The translations under genes were made by a program, and so were the position numbers. 64,000 nucleotides of DNA from Paramecium octaurelia. Taxonomy: Eukaryota; Ciliophora; Oligohymenophorea; Peniculida; Parameciidae. The stretch covers positions 558,001-622,000 of the forward strand of contig CAJJDP010000015.1 in NCBI GenBank assembly GCA_905182995.1, written 5' to 3'. The notes under the pieces are model-generated. The model worked only from the letters and a program-made list of their open reading frames with translations. It had not been told where the DNA came from and searched no databases. Of this stretch, positions 39,501-54,100 are shown in pieces (positions within the stretch are counted from its first letter, which is position 1; each line of letters begins with the position of its first letter).

Positions 39501-40800
39501 CCTGATCCACAATTGCCGACTTACATTAGTGAAATTATCATATCCCCTATTAAATTGAACTTAACAGTTTAGATGTCTGGCAAAGGTGACTTAAATATGG
39601 GTAAACTTGCTATCTTTGCTTCAGTCGCTCAAGCTGTTGGAGTCGTACTATCGGATATCAGTGAAGCCCCAATCTTCTTTTAAGGATGGAAAATAGAGAA
39701 CTGTTTTGATACTGGCTCAGGTATAACGAATAAAATGATTCAATTTTATAAATAGGAAGGAATCAAATAAATTGGATCTGTTATTGGAAGTTTGTCAATC
39801 ATAGGTAATCCTATTGGCTTATTGAATAATATCTCCACTGGATTCAAGGACTTAGTTGATAAGCCAGCAGCAGGTTTTACTCAAGGACCCTTGGAGGCTG
39901 GATTAGGATTAGCCTAGGGAGCTACTTCATTAGTATCACATACAATTGCAGGAGCATTTAGTTCAGTCAATAAGATTACAGGTAGTGTTGGAAGTGGTCT
40001 CGCTAACTTGACAATGGATGAAGATTATTTAAGAAAGAGAGAGAAGTAAAAAATGCACAAACCAAAACATATTGGCGATGGACTTGGATAAGGAGCTAAA
40101 TCAATCATGACTGGAATTACTGATGGAATTACAGGAGTATTCTTAAAGCCAATCAAAGGAGCAAAGGAATAAGGAATTAAAGGAGTATTCACAGGAACAG
40201 CTTAAGGACTTGCTGGTTTAATCATAAAACCAATAACAGGAGTACTAGATGGTATGTCTCAAGCAGCTGCAGGAATATAAAATACTGTCTCATATTTCGA
40301 TGACAAACCTAATAACAACAGATCAAGAAATATTAGACCTGTCTATGGATTAGAAGGATATATAACTGATTTTAATTCAATTGATGCAGAAGGATTTACA
40401 ATGATCCACTTTTTGAAGGGTGGAATTTTGCAAAATGACCGATTTGTCGCTGCCTATCTAATTGTTCCTGATGCCAAAGAGCCAGAAAATAAATTCATGT
40501 TGGTTATTACATTTGAACATTTTATTTATATGTCATTCAAGACCAAGAAAAAAGTAAAATATTTATTAGATATTCTTATAGGTTTGGATTCTAGAGACCA
40601 ATGAAGTGACTCATTTAGAAATAGTTCCATCTGGAATAAAGATTTAGGTCAACAAGCCTCAAAAATAATTAAAGGTATTATTATGTAATAGTTTATAGAA
40701 TAAATATGTGACTTAAATTCAATTACTAAAGGAGGAACAATTAGAAGTCTTCAAAACTATGTAAGGGGTTAAGGAAGCTTATGGAGCAATTTAAAAATGA
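30546..40800 (+). CDS. VPS13: VPS13-type bridge-like lipid transfer protein
   Basis: 3,389 residues after removing introns at 30747-30775 (29 nt), 31169-31196 (28) and one near the 3' end (28 nt, donor at 40556, acceptor at 40583). The N-terminus (MFESLLEKVLNSVLGQFIEG) is the chorein motif, followed by NLHIGIWSGEV. GGWFSWGKKK lies near residue 405. A long hydrophobic-groove (RBG) region follows, then beta-rich adaptor-binding repeats about 2030-2700. Near 3000 ISEAPIFFQGWKIEN begins the ATG2-like C-terminal segment. A Gly/Ala-rich helical DH-like region follows near 3066 (GNPIGLLNNISTGFKDL). A PH-like domain ends the protein. VPS13 moves bulk lipid between membranes at contact sites. All domains of the family are present. 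A 19-Gln tract lies in the C-terminal third. Confidence 0.93.
39117..39173 (+). repeat. 19-residue polyglutamine tract within VPS13
   Basis: Nineteen successive Gln codons written with TAA, CAA and TAG. It lies between the adaptor-binding region and the ATG2-like C-terminal part, where VPS13 proteins tolerate insertions. It would read as a cluster of stops in the standard code, so it is strong internal evidence for the ciliate code. Confidence 0.88.
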
Positions 40801-41066
40801 GTTAAATCTTTATGAATGCTATTTATTTTTTAATAAGATTAATAAAGCCAAAACATATTATATTGTTAGACTTTGTTTTAAATGTTCATTTTTGTGGTTG
40901 AAATACTTGGATTATAATTATTAATCTAATAATTTATCTAATGATGAGTTAGTACTTATCTTTCAATTCTTATTATTAATTGTTGGGTAATGGAATAATC
41001 TTAGAAAAAAAAGATTAACTAAAATCAAATTATAATTAATTAATTAGAATAAAATTATTGTTGATG

Positions 41067-44000
41067 TCAATTTTCATCCAGTTTTATTAACACTCTTCTG
41101 CCATATCTCTAAATTTGTTAATCATTTGTAGAAGCCTTAAATATTTATTACAATTTATACTAATGATTGCTCGATAATTTATCTAATTTCTAATTCTTCA
41201 AATTTTCTCTTGCACTCGGGATATTAACATAGATTTCCTATCGAAAATAAGGAGATTCTAGTTGTCTGATCGGATTTCACTAATTCTAATAACTAATTTA
41301 ATGCTCCATGTTTGATAAAGTCTTTTATTAGCAAATTTGAATTCCTGACTAAATTTCCGAGAGCCCCTGCTGCATTAGATCTTGTTTTTTCCTAATTGTA
41401 ATATTTATATCATTTAATACTTCTTAATCTTTGAGAAGATCCACTAATTAGGGTATTACAGGTCTTAAGTTATCATATAACCTATCACTATGGAATCCTG
41501 CATTTCCAACTGCAAAACAAGCAAATTTTCTTGTGTTCTTATCAGGATCAGAACAACATTTGATACATAGATTGATTAAATCATATTTCAGAAGTTGTTC
41601 ATAAAAATAAGAGGAATGTCTACAGAGATTTCCAATTAAATTGCATACTTTAGATCTCAAGTTACAATCTGGGGATTAAATCTATTATTTCAATTCAATG
41701 TATAAATTCATCTGATGTATATTAGGGTAATAATCAGCACTAATTCTGGCTAGCTAAGATAAAATGTTAATTGAATCAACACTCAAAACTGAATACTTTT
41801 ACAAAATTGCAAGTCCATTATTTTGAATAAAACTCTATGCAAAATACTTATCCTCTTCATTATTCCATACCAATTTGGATATAAAGGTAATAATTAAAGT
41901 AATTTGTTCCTTCTGTGAATTTTTGACAAGATTTAAAACGAGAGCTACGACATCCTAACTGTTTAGTTCTTTATAGATATGAGAATTATTTTGCTCTTAT
42001 AATGCAAGAATAAATAGTTTAATAATCTATTCTCCTATTTTATTGACACAGCCTATGCCACCACCAAGAGAGGATGGCCATTCTTAAATATTTTATAGTT
42101 GGACATCTTTCAAAAATTAACACAAAGTTCTAATTGAATTGTCTTAAAACATTAATTAACCTAGTGCTTTGAAGTTCGAATATATGGAATCATGAATCAA
42201 TATCAACAAGAAAACAAATCCTTTTGGAGATACATCATTCCTACTTGTTATGTTTTTGAAGATCGAATATATGAGTTGATGAATTTCATATCTTTCTAAT
42301 AATACAAATAAATCTGTTAATTTCTTTTGTTCTTTATTATATCGAAACAATAATTTAGATATTAATGTTATTACTCCATCAACAAATCCATAACTAGGGA
42401 TTCCAAAACAACTACCTTCTAATTTTCGAATTTCTTCTAATCTATTGCTCTTTTTAATCGGATTTACCAATTCAATAAGTAGTTTATATGGATGTTATTA
42501 AGTGAAGTAATTGAGTAATTAATTTATAAAACTTGTCTCTGATTGTAATAATTCTGCTATTAATTAGACTGCTGCTAAAGACACGATTGGATTATTTAAA
42601 ATATTGTTCTCAAAAGTGCTTATCACTTGTTAGAAAGTAATTTAATATTCATAGTTTTTATTTCTATATTGTTAAACAAGAATTAACAAGGCAGTTCCTT
42701 AAAGTAAAGGTTCTTGTGAATTGAGTGATTAATTTATGATTTCTTTTGAGATTTGAATATCCTTCTTTATTCTTATCATTTAGAGTAGAATTCTCAAAAC
42801 AGATATTCGTATCAAATTTTATTATTCATCCTAATAATTACAAATCTTTAAGTGATCTATATCTGCATACGATGTTAAAATCTGGTTTCTTAAGGATTCA
42901 AATAGAGGCAAAGATTCATTGAAATTTTGCACTTACGTTGAATAGCCCTTCTTCCATGGAAAATGGATTATTTCACCATTTATTGGATGAATCAATACAC
43001 TAATTACTTAAGTAGCTAATTTATGGATGATTAAATTATTTTTTGTAAGTTTAGCAATTTCATTAACTAAATTATGATCAACTAATTCCTTATAGAATAA
43101 AACCGATCTAAGAGGATTCAAACTTGCTTAATTGGCAAAAAGTCCTATGGTCTTAATAGTGTTTATTAATTCATTACTCTAGCCTGCCCTGAGTATTTAG
43201 GCAGTCATACCAGCAAACTTAATAAAAATATTGTCGATTCCTACATTCTTATCAAAAGTAGCCTAAGCCAATAATCCAATAGTTTTAATCAATTCTGATA
43301 ATAGCTCTAAATTTCCTTACCTTAAAAAGTTCCTAATATGAGTAATCAGCTGTATAGGAATTTGTTAATTTTTGACAACATCCAACCCTTCCTATTGATT
43401 ACCTTTGGTAATGACCAATCCAAACACTTTTAAAGCACTGTATAATGCTGGCTTTTTAGGTGGAGTCAAAACCTATAGCAATTTATCTAAGAATCCAGGA
43501 TCACACCTCAGTTAGGTTGCACCTTGAACATCATTTGCAATTTGTTCACATCTCACCCAAAATTCATCATTGCAAGGCATTCTTTTTGGAGATACATCTC
43601 GGTTATCTTTTATTTAATCGTAAATAATGATCTCACGAGTTGGTGTCAAAGATCTTTTTCTTTTATCTACAACCTCATCCTCAACTCCCGCCCACTAGTT
43701 ATATTACTATAATCTCCTCTTTCTATCGCATTTTTCTTAATCTGTTTCAGCAATAAAGGGATGATTTAACAGTTCTGGCCAACCCAACCTTTATGAAGGT
43801 GTTTTGTTAAGTAATCCTTTTAAAAAACTCATAAATTAAGAACTCATGTTATCCGGGTATTTTACTGGATCCTTAATGATAAGCTGTATTAGAGAGTAGA
43901 TTTAATTGGTATAAAAGGGAGGCTGTCCAACAAATAGTTCGTATAATATGACTCCTAAAGACCACAAGTCAACAGTGTGATCATACGGCTATTCTTAGAC

Positions 44001-44541
44001 TAGTTCCGGGGCCATATAAAGAGGAGTTCCCTTGATTGAATGCAGAACTTAAGTGTTTGTTGACATAGCTCTAGCAAATCCAAAATCAATTAATTTGACT
44101 ACTCCATCTGCAGAAATTAAAATGTTCTATGGTTTCATGTCTCTATGAATTATTCTATTCGAATGTAAGTAATGCAATGCTCTAACTAATTATTATGCTA
44201 TGATTCTAACTTCACTCTCTGATATTTTTCGATCATCCTCCAAAATTTCAAATAATACACCTTGTCCAAACTAAACAATATTCTATCAAAAAGATTACTT
44301 CTGTTACTAAACAAAATTCACCTGCTGTTTCAAAGGCATCTAATAATAATATGATATTTTCATGCTTCAATCTCCTTAATATTTCAATTTCCTATCTCAA
44401 ATTTGCCAAATCTTTTTCTGACTTCCCTCTCTTGCTAATGAATTTCAGAGCAGCTATCTGATTACTTTTTTTGAGTCTTCCCTTATAAACCTTCCCGAAA
44501 GACCCTTCTCCTATTAAATGTAATATGTGATAATTTTCCAT
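41067..44541 (-). CDS. STK36: Fused/STK36-like serine/threonine kinase with ARM repeats
   Basis: 1,130 residues with introns at 44271-44298 (28 nt), 41392-41420 (29) and 41136-41160 (25). The N-terminal 256 residues are a complete kinase: [11 protein letters not shown] loop, AALKFI Lys, catalytic [30 protein letters not shown]. The [20 protein letters not shown] stretch is the hallmark of the Fused/STK36 family, which separates it from other kinases. The rest is an alpha-solenoid of HEAT/armadillo type, with repeats such as [14 protein letters not shown] and [15 protein letters not shown]. In animals Fused acts in Hedgehog signalling and in building the central pair of motile cilia. Ciliates lack Hedgehog, so an axonemal role is the likely one here. 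The catalytic residues are intact. Confidence 0.93.
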
Positions 44542-45103
44542 TTGATTTTAACTTTATAATTAGAATAAAATTAGAATAGAGTTATCATTATTAATAATTC
44601 TAAAATTAACAAATATATACATGGTTTAAATTGCAAAGCTACTTATAATGGAACAGGGTGAAGTAATTGAGTTAATTGAGGGATAATTGCGTAAGTCTAG
44701 GTAGTTATCGTTTGATACAAGTTATGTTGAGTGATAGGTGAGTAATTTTGGATTCAAATATAAAATTGATATAAAAATTAGTCTATTCAATTTTAGAGAT
44801 TGGGAAATAAATAAATATAAATATATTAAATTCACAAATTTGATAAAATTTATTAACTGGCAAATCCTATCATGAATTGCAAATTTAATTGATAGAAGTG
44901 ATTGTCTTTTTTAATATTTTAATTTGAGTTAAAGTTTCTTTGGCTTAATTACGTATAACAATGAGTTGTACTTTATTGTGATGAAGGTCTGTCGGTTTAT
45001 ATTAATAATTAAAATGAGAACTCGTTTCATAAAAAACGGATAATAATCCCTATTCTTATATTTAGTGTTCACTTTTAGAATTCATTTATTATTTTACATT
45101 ATT
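44542..45103. other. Intergenic before the right giant gene, with a short open frame
   Basis: 562 bp, divergent between the kinase (-) and the giant gene (+). A 37-codon plus-strand frame at 44621-44734 reads MEQGEVIELIEGQLRKSRQL in part and is somewhat GC-richer than its flanks. It may be a small gene or remnant. The 370 bp before 45104 look like plain AT-rich promoter sequence. Confidence 0.4.
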
Positions 45104-48100
45104 ATGAAGAAATCTTCATTAATATTGCTTTTGTTTTTGATATGTTCGCTACAAGGTAAAAGTGGTTAAAATATATTTTTAGCGTAACAGTTTGTTGAAC
45201 TTTAAAGCGGAATTAAATTGCAATCGCTTGAAGAATTGAATAATTTGGATACAGGTAGTCTAGATTGTTCTCCAGGCCTGGAATAGGTGAGCAAGTCTAT
45301 GGAAGCTTGGCAGGAGATTCTGGCTAACCCTGATCAGATAGATAATGATATTGATAATTTGCAGAAACTTAAAGTTGCTGTGTCTGATTATAGGTAATCA
45401 GAAGGATAGAAAACAAGTATCTAAAAATATAACACTTAGCATTGTTGCAATATCACAGCACAAAGGGTTCTTTTGCTTTTGTTCAATTAAGATAGGAGGA
45501 TAGAGATACCTTATTACAATAATGGAGACAATATGGTCAAGATATATTAGATGGTTAATTAAATTTATTGGACGAGGCAGCATCAAAAGAGGATGCCGAT
45601 TAATGTTGTGATAAAATTGAGGATTTAATCAATAAGCTCATAAATGAAAGAGAATAAATAAGAGAACAATGCAAAAAACCATCAGTAATTTATTTAAATG
45701 ATTATTCTAGATTACAATTAATATCATTAATTCTAAATCTGAAGATGTACAAAGAAGAGTTGAATCATGTTCTAAAGATGGAATTATAGTGAACACAGAC
45801 GATAACAAGAAAGTTGTGATCAGACCTGGACAAGGAAGTGCCCCTGAATCTGAAGATGAACCTGTGAGTGCCTCAGCCTTAGTTAGTTCATCAGATTCTG
45901 AAGATGATGAGGAAACTGTGAATAAGAAATAGCCATCAGATTACACAACCGACAAACCTATAAGAACAACAGAGGTTGACAATGGTGATGAAGAAGGATC
46001 AGAAGACTTAGTTGAATATGGATATGGATATTGGGCTAGATTTATGTTGGCTTATCCAAAATTCATGCCTAAGGGTAAAGATGCACCTTGGTACTTTGTT
46101 TCAAGATTGTCATCCAATAAAAATACAGACAACGTTAATATGGGAGATAGACTATTGGCAATCTGGTTAGGAAAAGGATTCTATCATTTTACTACATGTG
46201 ATAAACCATAAAATCAACCCAACGTTGTCAAGAATGTTGACTATCCATCAAATTTGGATGGTGTTTGGACATACATTTACTATTCATACAGTTCAGAAAA
46301 GAAAAAAGCAGTTGCTTATATTAAATTTGGAGATAATGATTTTAAGAAAGTTGAGCATGAAGTCACTCATCCAACCACTAAGTTTGTTAGATTCACTGTT
46401 GGTGGCACAGATGATAAGAGATACCCAGGATTCAATGGTCTATTGAGTGCCATTTATTTCAGTGCTAAGAGAGGAGTCTTTATTGATAATGATGATGACA
46501 TCCAAGCTAAATTGCAATCTATGAAAAAAATTCCTAAGGACTTTATTCCTGACATTGTTACATACAAAGTTACCACCAATCCCATTACAAGAACACCAGA
46601 AGACAGAGAAATTCATTAAATTGTTGGTACCACTTCAACTCCTAAATTCCCTCATGAATATGGCATAAGTGGATGGTTCAAATGGACACCAACTGATAAA
46701 CAATAAGATTGGCACAACATCTTCAGAGTTCAGATTCAAACTCCATCAACTGACAAATTCTTAGGAGATAGAACCTTATCAGCTTGGGTTGGAAAATAAG
46801 ATGGAGGCATCATTCATTTACCTACTTATACTGTTACAGACCTTGAAGGCAATGGTAATGCTAATCTCTTCAAGAATATTCCTCACAAAAATAGACATAG
46901 TCAATGGTTCTTTGTTTACTTCGGATACTCTAGACCATAATAGAAAGCTAAGGCTTACATCAGATGGACAGACTCTGAGGATCATTAAGAATATGAGAAT
47001 GTTAGACACTTCACTGTTCCCAAATATTATATCTTTGTAGGAAGAGATAAACATTTCCCAGGATTCAATGGAGACGTCGCTTTGGTTGCATTCAATATTG
47101 GAGAAGGTGCATTCAGACCAGGAAATGATTTCAAAGCCAAAAACGATGCTTTCAATGCAGTAGTTGGATAAAAGCAATTGTTAGGAAAATAACCAGATGA
47201 CAAAGTTAAGGAGAAGGTTGAAGAAGATGATGATGATGGTATTACTACTCCAAGCTCTACTGATGATAATAAGCCAAGAGTTGATGAAACCAAAGAATCT
47301 GAAGAAGATTTAGTAGAATATGGTTATGGATTTTGGGCAAGATTCTTAACTGCTTATCCAGTTAGATTACTTAATGGAAAGAATGCCCCATGGTACTTCG
47401 TATCCAGATTGACATCCAACTAAAACTATGGAAATATTGCTATGGGAGATAGAACCTTAGCTATTTGGTTAGGATAAGGATATTATCATTTCACTACATG
47501 TGACAAGAAATCTAACAATCCTAATGTAATCTAAAATATCAACTACCCCAATGATATTGAAGGAGTTTGGACATACGTATACTACTCATACAGTGCTTAA
47601 GAAAATAAGGCTATTGCATTCATTAAATATGGAGACTTAGAACCAAGATCAATCATTCATAATGTCAATCACCCAACAACCAAATTTGTTAGATTCATCT
47701 TAGGTGGAAAAGACAGCAATAGATATCCAGGATTTAATGGTTTATTCAGTTAAATTGTTTTCTCTGCCAAAGAAGGAGCCTTCCTTGATACTTTAGATGA
47801 CTTTAATGATCACATCTCTAGAACAATTATCCCAGTTCATGATTTGGATAGACTATATAAACATGAATTAGTTGAAGATACAATTTCAAGAAAAGTCAAT
47901 GATAATCCAGTTTATGATGAATTAGGTGGTGGAGCTTAAAGATTCCCACATGAATATGCAATTAGTGGTTGGTTCAAATGGGAACAGACTTAATAATAAG
48001 TTTGGCACAATGTCTTCAGAGTTCAAATTAACAAACCATCTACTGATAGATTCTTAGGTGACAGAACTCTTTCATTCTGGATTGGTACAGCATAAGGAGG

Positions 48101-51100
48101 TATTTTCCATTTCCCAACTTACACATACACCAACATGAATGGTGCTGGTAATCCCAATATGGTCAGCAATATTGTTCACAAGAATAGACATTTGGAATGG
48201 TTCTTTGTTTACTTTGGATACTCTAAAAATGAAAGAAAAGGATTTGTAGGAGTGAAATTCACAGGAGGAATTGAAACTATTGAATACAACAATGTCAATC
48301 ATTACTACACTCCTTATTTCTACACATTTGTTGGTAAGGATAAGCAATTCCCTGGATTTAATGGTAAAATTGGATATGTTAACTTTGCTTTGGGAAGTGG
48401 CACTTTCAGAAAAACACCAGATTTCAAGCATCCTAACGATGTTTTCGGATTTGATAAAGGAGAATCAACTCTACTTAAGAAACCAGATTCAAAGAAACCT
48501 TAACCCATCACTGATGAAACCGGTGAAAAATAATTACCAAGTGCTCACAATGAAAATAGTCCTAAGGTTATCAAAGAATTCAGATCAGATGTTGCCTTCA
48601 CTGAATATGGTTATGGATTTTGGGCAAGATTCTTAACAGCTTACCCTGTTAAATTACCAAATGGTAAGAATGCCCCATGGTACTTTATGGCTAGATTAAC
48701 ACAACATGAAAATTATGACAATATTAGAATGGGAGACAGAATCTTGGCAATCTGGTAAGGATAAGGATATTATCACTTCACAACCAACAATGTTCAACCA
48801 GCTAATCCAAATGTGATTAGAAATATCAACTACCCTGCTGATATTGAAGGTCTTTGGACACATTTCTACTTCTCATACTCCAATACAGGAAAAGCTGTTG
48901 CAATAGTTAAATTTGGAGATTTGGATCCAGTGTCAGCTGAATTCCCTGTTAAACACCCTGATTTGAAATATCTTAAATTTGTTTTGGGTGGAAAGGATTA
49001 AAATAGATACCCAGGGTTCAATGGACAATTCACTCAAGTCATCTACTCAACTTCAGTTGGTGCATTCATTGATTCTGTTGACAATTATAAAAAATAATTT
49101 GCTGATAAACCATCCCCACTTAAAGGAGGAAAGGTTCCACTCTCAACCACAAGAATTGTTGACTCTTAAATTGATAGATAAGTTAACTCAGATCCAACTA
49201 AGACAACTGTAGAAACAGCCTTCCCTAAGGAATATGCCTTCTCTGGTTGGTTCAAATGGTCATAACCTACTCCATAATAAGCTTGGCACAATCTTTTCAG
49301 AGTCTAAATTTCTTAACCATCTACAGACAGAAATTTGGGAGATAGAACTTTAGCAGGTTGGGTAGGAAATGGAGGAATCATTCATTTGACAACATATTCA
49401 TACAGAAATATGAATGGAGCTGGACAAAATAATTTGCCATAAAACATTCAACATAAGAACAGACATCTTGATTGGTTCTTTGTTTACTTTGGATATAACA
49501 GAAACGACAAATAAGGATATGCTTATATTAAATGGAAGGACTCAGATGACAACTTAGATTTCAAAGACATTAATCATTACTTTGCTAATAAATATTATGT
49601 CTTCACAGGTAGAGATGCCTAATTCCCTGGATTTAACGGAAAAGTTGCATATGTTTCATTCAATGTAGGAGAAGGAGCTTCCAGAAGAGGAAATGATTTC
49701 AGCCATCCAGATGATGTATTCAGATTTGATAAAGCTGGTTAATTGATTCCAAAAGTGGATCCATCCAAACCAAAAGTTGATGAAAATACAGTTCATGTTA
49801 ACAAAGTAGATAACAATTCACCAAGAGTTGATGAAATCTTGAGATCTAATGATAATTTAGTTGAATATGGTTATGGATTTTGGGCTAGATTCTTAACAGC
49901 TTATCCATCGAGATTGATATACGGAAAGAATTAACCATGGTACTTTGTCTCAAGATTAACAACTAACGAAGACTATGATAATGTTAGAATGGGAGACAGA
50001 GCTTTGGCAATCTGGTAAGGATAAGGATATTATCATTTCACAACTTGCAATAAAAAGAATGGAGCAGTCAATGTAATCTAAAATATCAATTATCCTGATG
50101 ATATTGAAGGAGTTTGGACATATGTCTACTATTCCTACAGTGCAGAAAAGTAAAAGGCTGTTGCATTCATCAAATATGGATCAGAAAACTTTAGATCAAT
50201 TACTCATCAAGTTGTTCACCCAACCACATAAAGCGTACGATTCATTTTGGGAGGTATGGATGAAAAGAGATACCCAGCCTTTAATGGTGTTTTCACTAAA
50301 GTTACTTACTCTCATCAAATCGGAGTTTTTGTTGATTCAATTGATAAATTATAAGCAGGAGTTGTTCCATAAGTTCCAGTCGAATTAAGCAACACTAAGA
50401 TTGTTGAAACTCCAATTGAGAGATCAGTTCAAGTTGCCCCAACTGAAACTACAGTTGGCAAAGATGAAGAATTACCAAAATTACCAGAAGAATATGGACT
50501 TAGTGGATGGTTCAAGTGGACACCTACTTAATAATAAGTTTGGCACAACATCTTCAGAGTCTATATCAACACTCCAGCTAGTGACAGATTTTTAGGAGAT
50601 AGAACACTTTCTCTATGGTTAGGTAATCTAGAAGGCGGCATCTTCCATTTCCCAACTTACACCTATAGCAATATGAATGGAGCAGGAAATCCAAATGTTG
50701 TTCAAAATATTCAACATAAAAATAGACACAATAATTGGTTCTTCGTTTACTATGGCTATTCAAAGGTTAATAGACAAGCATATGCTTATGTTAAATGGAC
50801 TGATAGCGAAGACTCATTGAACTATGCTAACATCAATCATTACTATGCACCAAAATTCTATATCACAGTAGGAAAAGATAAATTCTTCCCAGGATTCAAT
50901 GGATTTGTAGCATATGTTAATTTCAATCTCGGAAGAGGAAGCTTTAGAAAAGGAAACGACTTTACTCATGATGCTGATCTCTTCGGATTTTCTACTGGTA
51001 AAGATAAACTATTCCAACCACCTAAATAGGATGCACTTCCAGAAGTTGAAAAAACAGTTCATGCAAGCAAAACATCAGAAGATGCTCCAAAGGTTGATAG

Positions 51101-54100
51101 AACTAGTCCAGATGGCAAAGATAATTTAGTTGAATATGGTTATGGATTTTGGTTGAGATACTTAACAAATTACCCAGAGAGATAACCAAATGGTAAGAAT
51201 CAACCATGGTACTTTGTTTCAAGATTGACATGGAATAAGGAATATGATAACATTAGAATGGGAGATAGAACATTGGCTATCTGGTAAGGATAAGGATACT
51301 ACCATTTCACAACTTGCAATATCTAAAACAGCAATGCAAATGTTATTTAGAATGTCAATTATCCAGATGACATTGAAGGTCTTTGGACATTTGTCTACTA
51401 TTCATACAGTAAGAATGAAAACAGAGCTAAGGCCTATATTAAATATGGAGATGCTGATTTCAAAGAAGTTGATCATCAAGTCACTCATTAACCAACTTAA
51501 GCTGTTAGATTTATTTTGGGAGGTACAGATGTAAAGAGATACCCAGCCTTTAATGGTTTATTCACTTCAGTCTACTTCAACACTAAAGTTGGTGCTTACA
51601 TTGGTAGTGTAGATGCAGCCAAAAAGTTTGTTAATGAATTCTCACCAATCCCAAGAATTAGAGTCACAGAGTTGATTAGTAAACCAATCGTTGCAGATGA
51701 AGTTGAAAGACAAGTAACAGATAAATAAGCAGAAGCAACTGTTGAAGAATAGAGACTTCCTGATGAATATGGAATTTCAGGTTGGTTCAAATGGAATGAG
51801 GTGGCCCAATAGCCTTGGCATAATATTTTCAGAGTTCAAATCAAGACTCCTTCTACTGATGCATTCTTAGGAGATAGAACTCTTTCTTTATGGTTAGGAA
51901 CTCCTGAAGGTGGTATATTACATATGCCAACATATTCATATACAAACATGAACGGAGCTGGTAATACCAATTATTGGAAGAATATTCAACACAAAGACAG
52001 ACACACTAAATGGTTCTTTGTTTACTTTGGATATTCAAAACCAAAGGCCTAGGCTTATGCTTATGTTAAATGGTCAGATTCTGAAGATTCTAATACTTAT
52101 GATAAAGCTAATCATTACTATTCAGCAAACTACTACATATTTGTTGGTAAGGATCCCCATTTCCCAGGATTTAATGGAAAGTTAAATTAAGTCACTTTTA
52201 ACATAGGTGATGGATCATTCAGAACAGGAAACGATTTCACTCATCCAAAGGATGCATTTGGTTTCAGTACTGGTTTTGATAAATACTCAAAGAAAGGAGA
52301 TGCCCCTTCAGTCAGATCAGATGAAAAAGTCTTAGAGAGTGCTGAAAACTCAAAACCACCTGTTTTAGATAAAGATGCTACTTCTGATAAGAATTTAGAG
52401 ACTTATGGTTATGGATTCTGGTTAAGATATTTGACAGCCCATCCATTCAGACAACTTTCTGGTAAGAATCAACCATGGTACTTTGTTTCTAGATTGACAT
52501 GGAATAAAGAATATGATAACATTAGAATGGGAGACAGAGCATTGGCTGTTTGGTAAGGACAAGGATACTATCATTTCACTGCTTGTAACTCTAAGACTGG
52601 TAATGTGAACTAAATTCTCAATATTGATTACCCAGCTGATATCGAAGGATTATGGACATACATCTATTATTCATTCAGCGTTGATGAAAATTAAGCTGTT
52701 GGATTCACTTAATATGGTACTTCTGAACCAAAGTAAATTGTTCATAAAACATCCCATGCTGCCACAAAATATGTTAGATTTTTATTGGGTGGTACTGATG
52801 AAAATAGATACCCTGCTTTCAATGGTTTGTTCGCTTCAGTTTCATTCTCAACACAAAATGCTTATGTTGGAACAATTGATGAATTCAAAAAATTAGTTGC
52901 ATCTGTCCCTATACCTTCTGAAGGACTTAAAGATTTAACAACTTACAAATTAAGTGAAGTCATCACTAGAACACCAACCGATGATATCTCTAAAGAAGTC
53001 ACTGTTGGAGGTGGTAAAGAACAATTCCCATCAGAATATGCTATTAGTGGATGGTTCTAATGGAAACCAATTGCCTAATAACCATGGCATAACCTCTTTA
53101 GAGTTACTCTTAAATAACCATCAACTGACAATTTCTTGGGTGACAGAACATTAACCTTATGGATTGGTACTCCAGAAGGAGGTATTTTACATTTCCCAAC
53201 ATATTCTTATCAAAATATGGTTGGAGGAGGAAATAACAATTATTGGAAGAATATTGTTCACAAGAATAGAATCAGAGAGTGGTTCTTCGTTTACTTTGGA
53301 TACTCAAAGACTAAGGCTTAAGCTAATGTATATGTTAAATGGACTGATTCTGAAGATTCCTTATCATATGATAAAGCTAACCATTACTATGCACCATAAT
53401 TGTATGTATTTTTGGGAAGAGACAAGCATTTCCCAGGTCACAGTGGTAAAATTGCTTATGTGAGATTTAATTTGGGTAATGGAGCTCACATCGAGAATAA
53501 TAAGTTTGATCATCCATAAGATGTATTTGCATTAAAAGAAGGAAAAGAAAATTTATTCAAGAGAGATGAGTAACTCTTACCAGACGAACCTACCAAAAAT
53601 GTTTACGAAAATGGATTCGAACAAAAATAACCAGTTATTAATAAGGAGGGTCCATCAGAAAATGCTCTTGAAGAATATGGTTATGGTTTCTGGATGAGAT
53701 TCTTGACTTCCTATCCTTAAAGATTACCAAATGGTAAGAATCAACCATGGTACTTTGTATCAAGATTGACATGGAATAAAGAATACGATAATATTAGAAT
53801 GGGAGACAGAGCTTTGGCTATTTGGTAAGGACAAGGATTCTATCATTTCACTACATGCAACTCAGCAGACAATAATCCTAACTACATTCAAAACAATAAC
53901 TACCCAGAAGATATTGAAGGACTTTGGACTTATGTCTATTATTCATACAGTGATGACAAGAATAGAGCAGTTGGTTTTATTAAATATGGAAATTAAGACT
54001 TCTAATCAATAAAACATGATACAACCCATGCAACTACAAAATATGTTAGATTCATATTGGGAGGTAATGACGAAGGTAGATATCCAGGATTCAATGGTAT

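Noticed and set aside
46818-47293. Minus-strand ORFs (119 and 88 codons) opposite the giant repeats
   Set aside because: They recur as shadows of the repeated coding strand, which has low stop density in that antisense frame. There is no independent start or domain.
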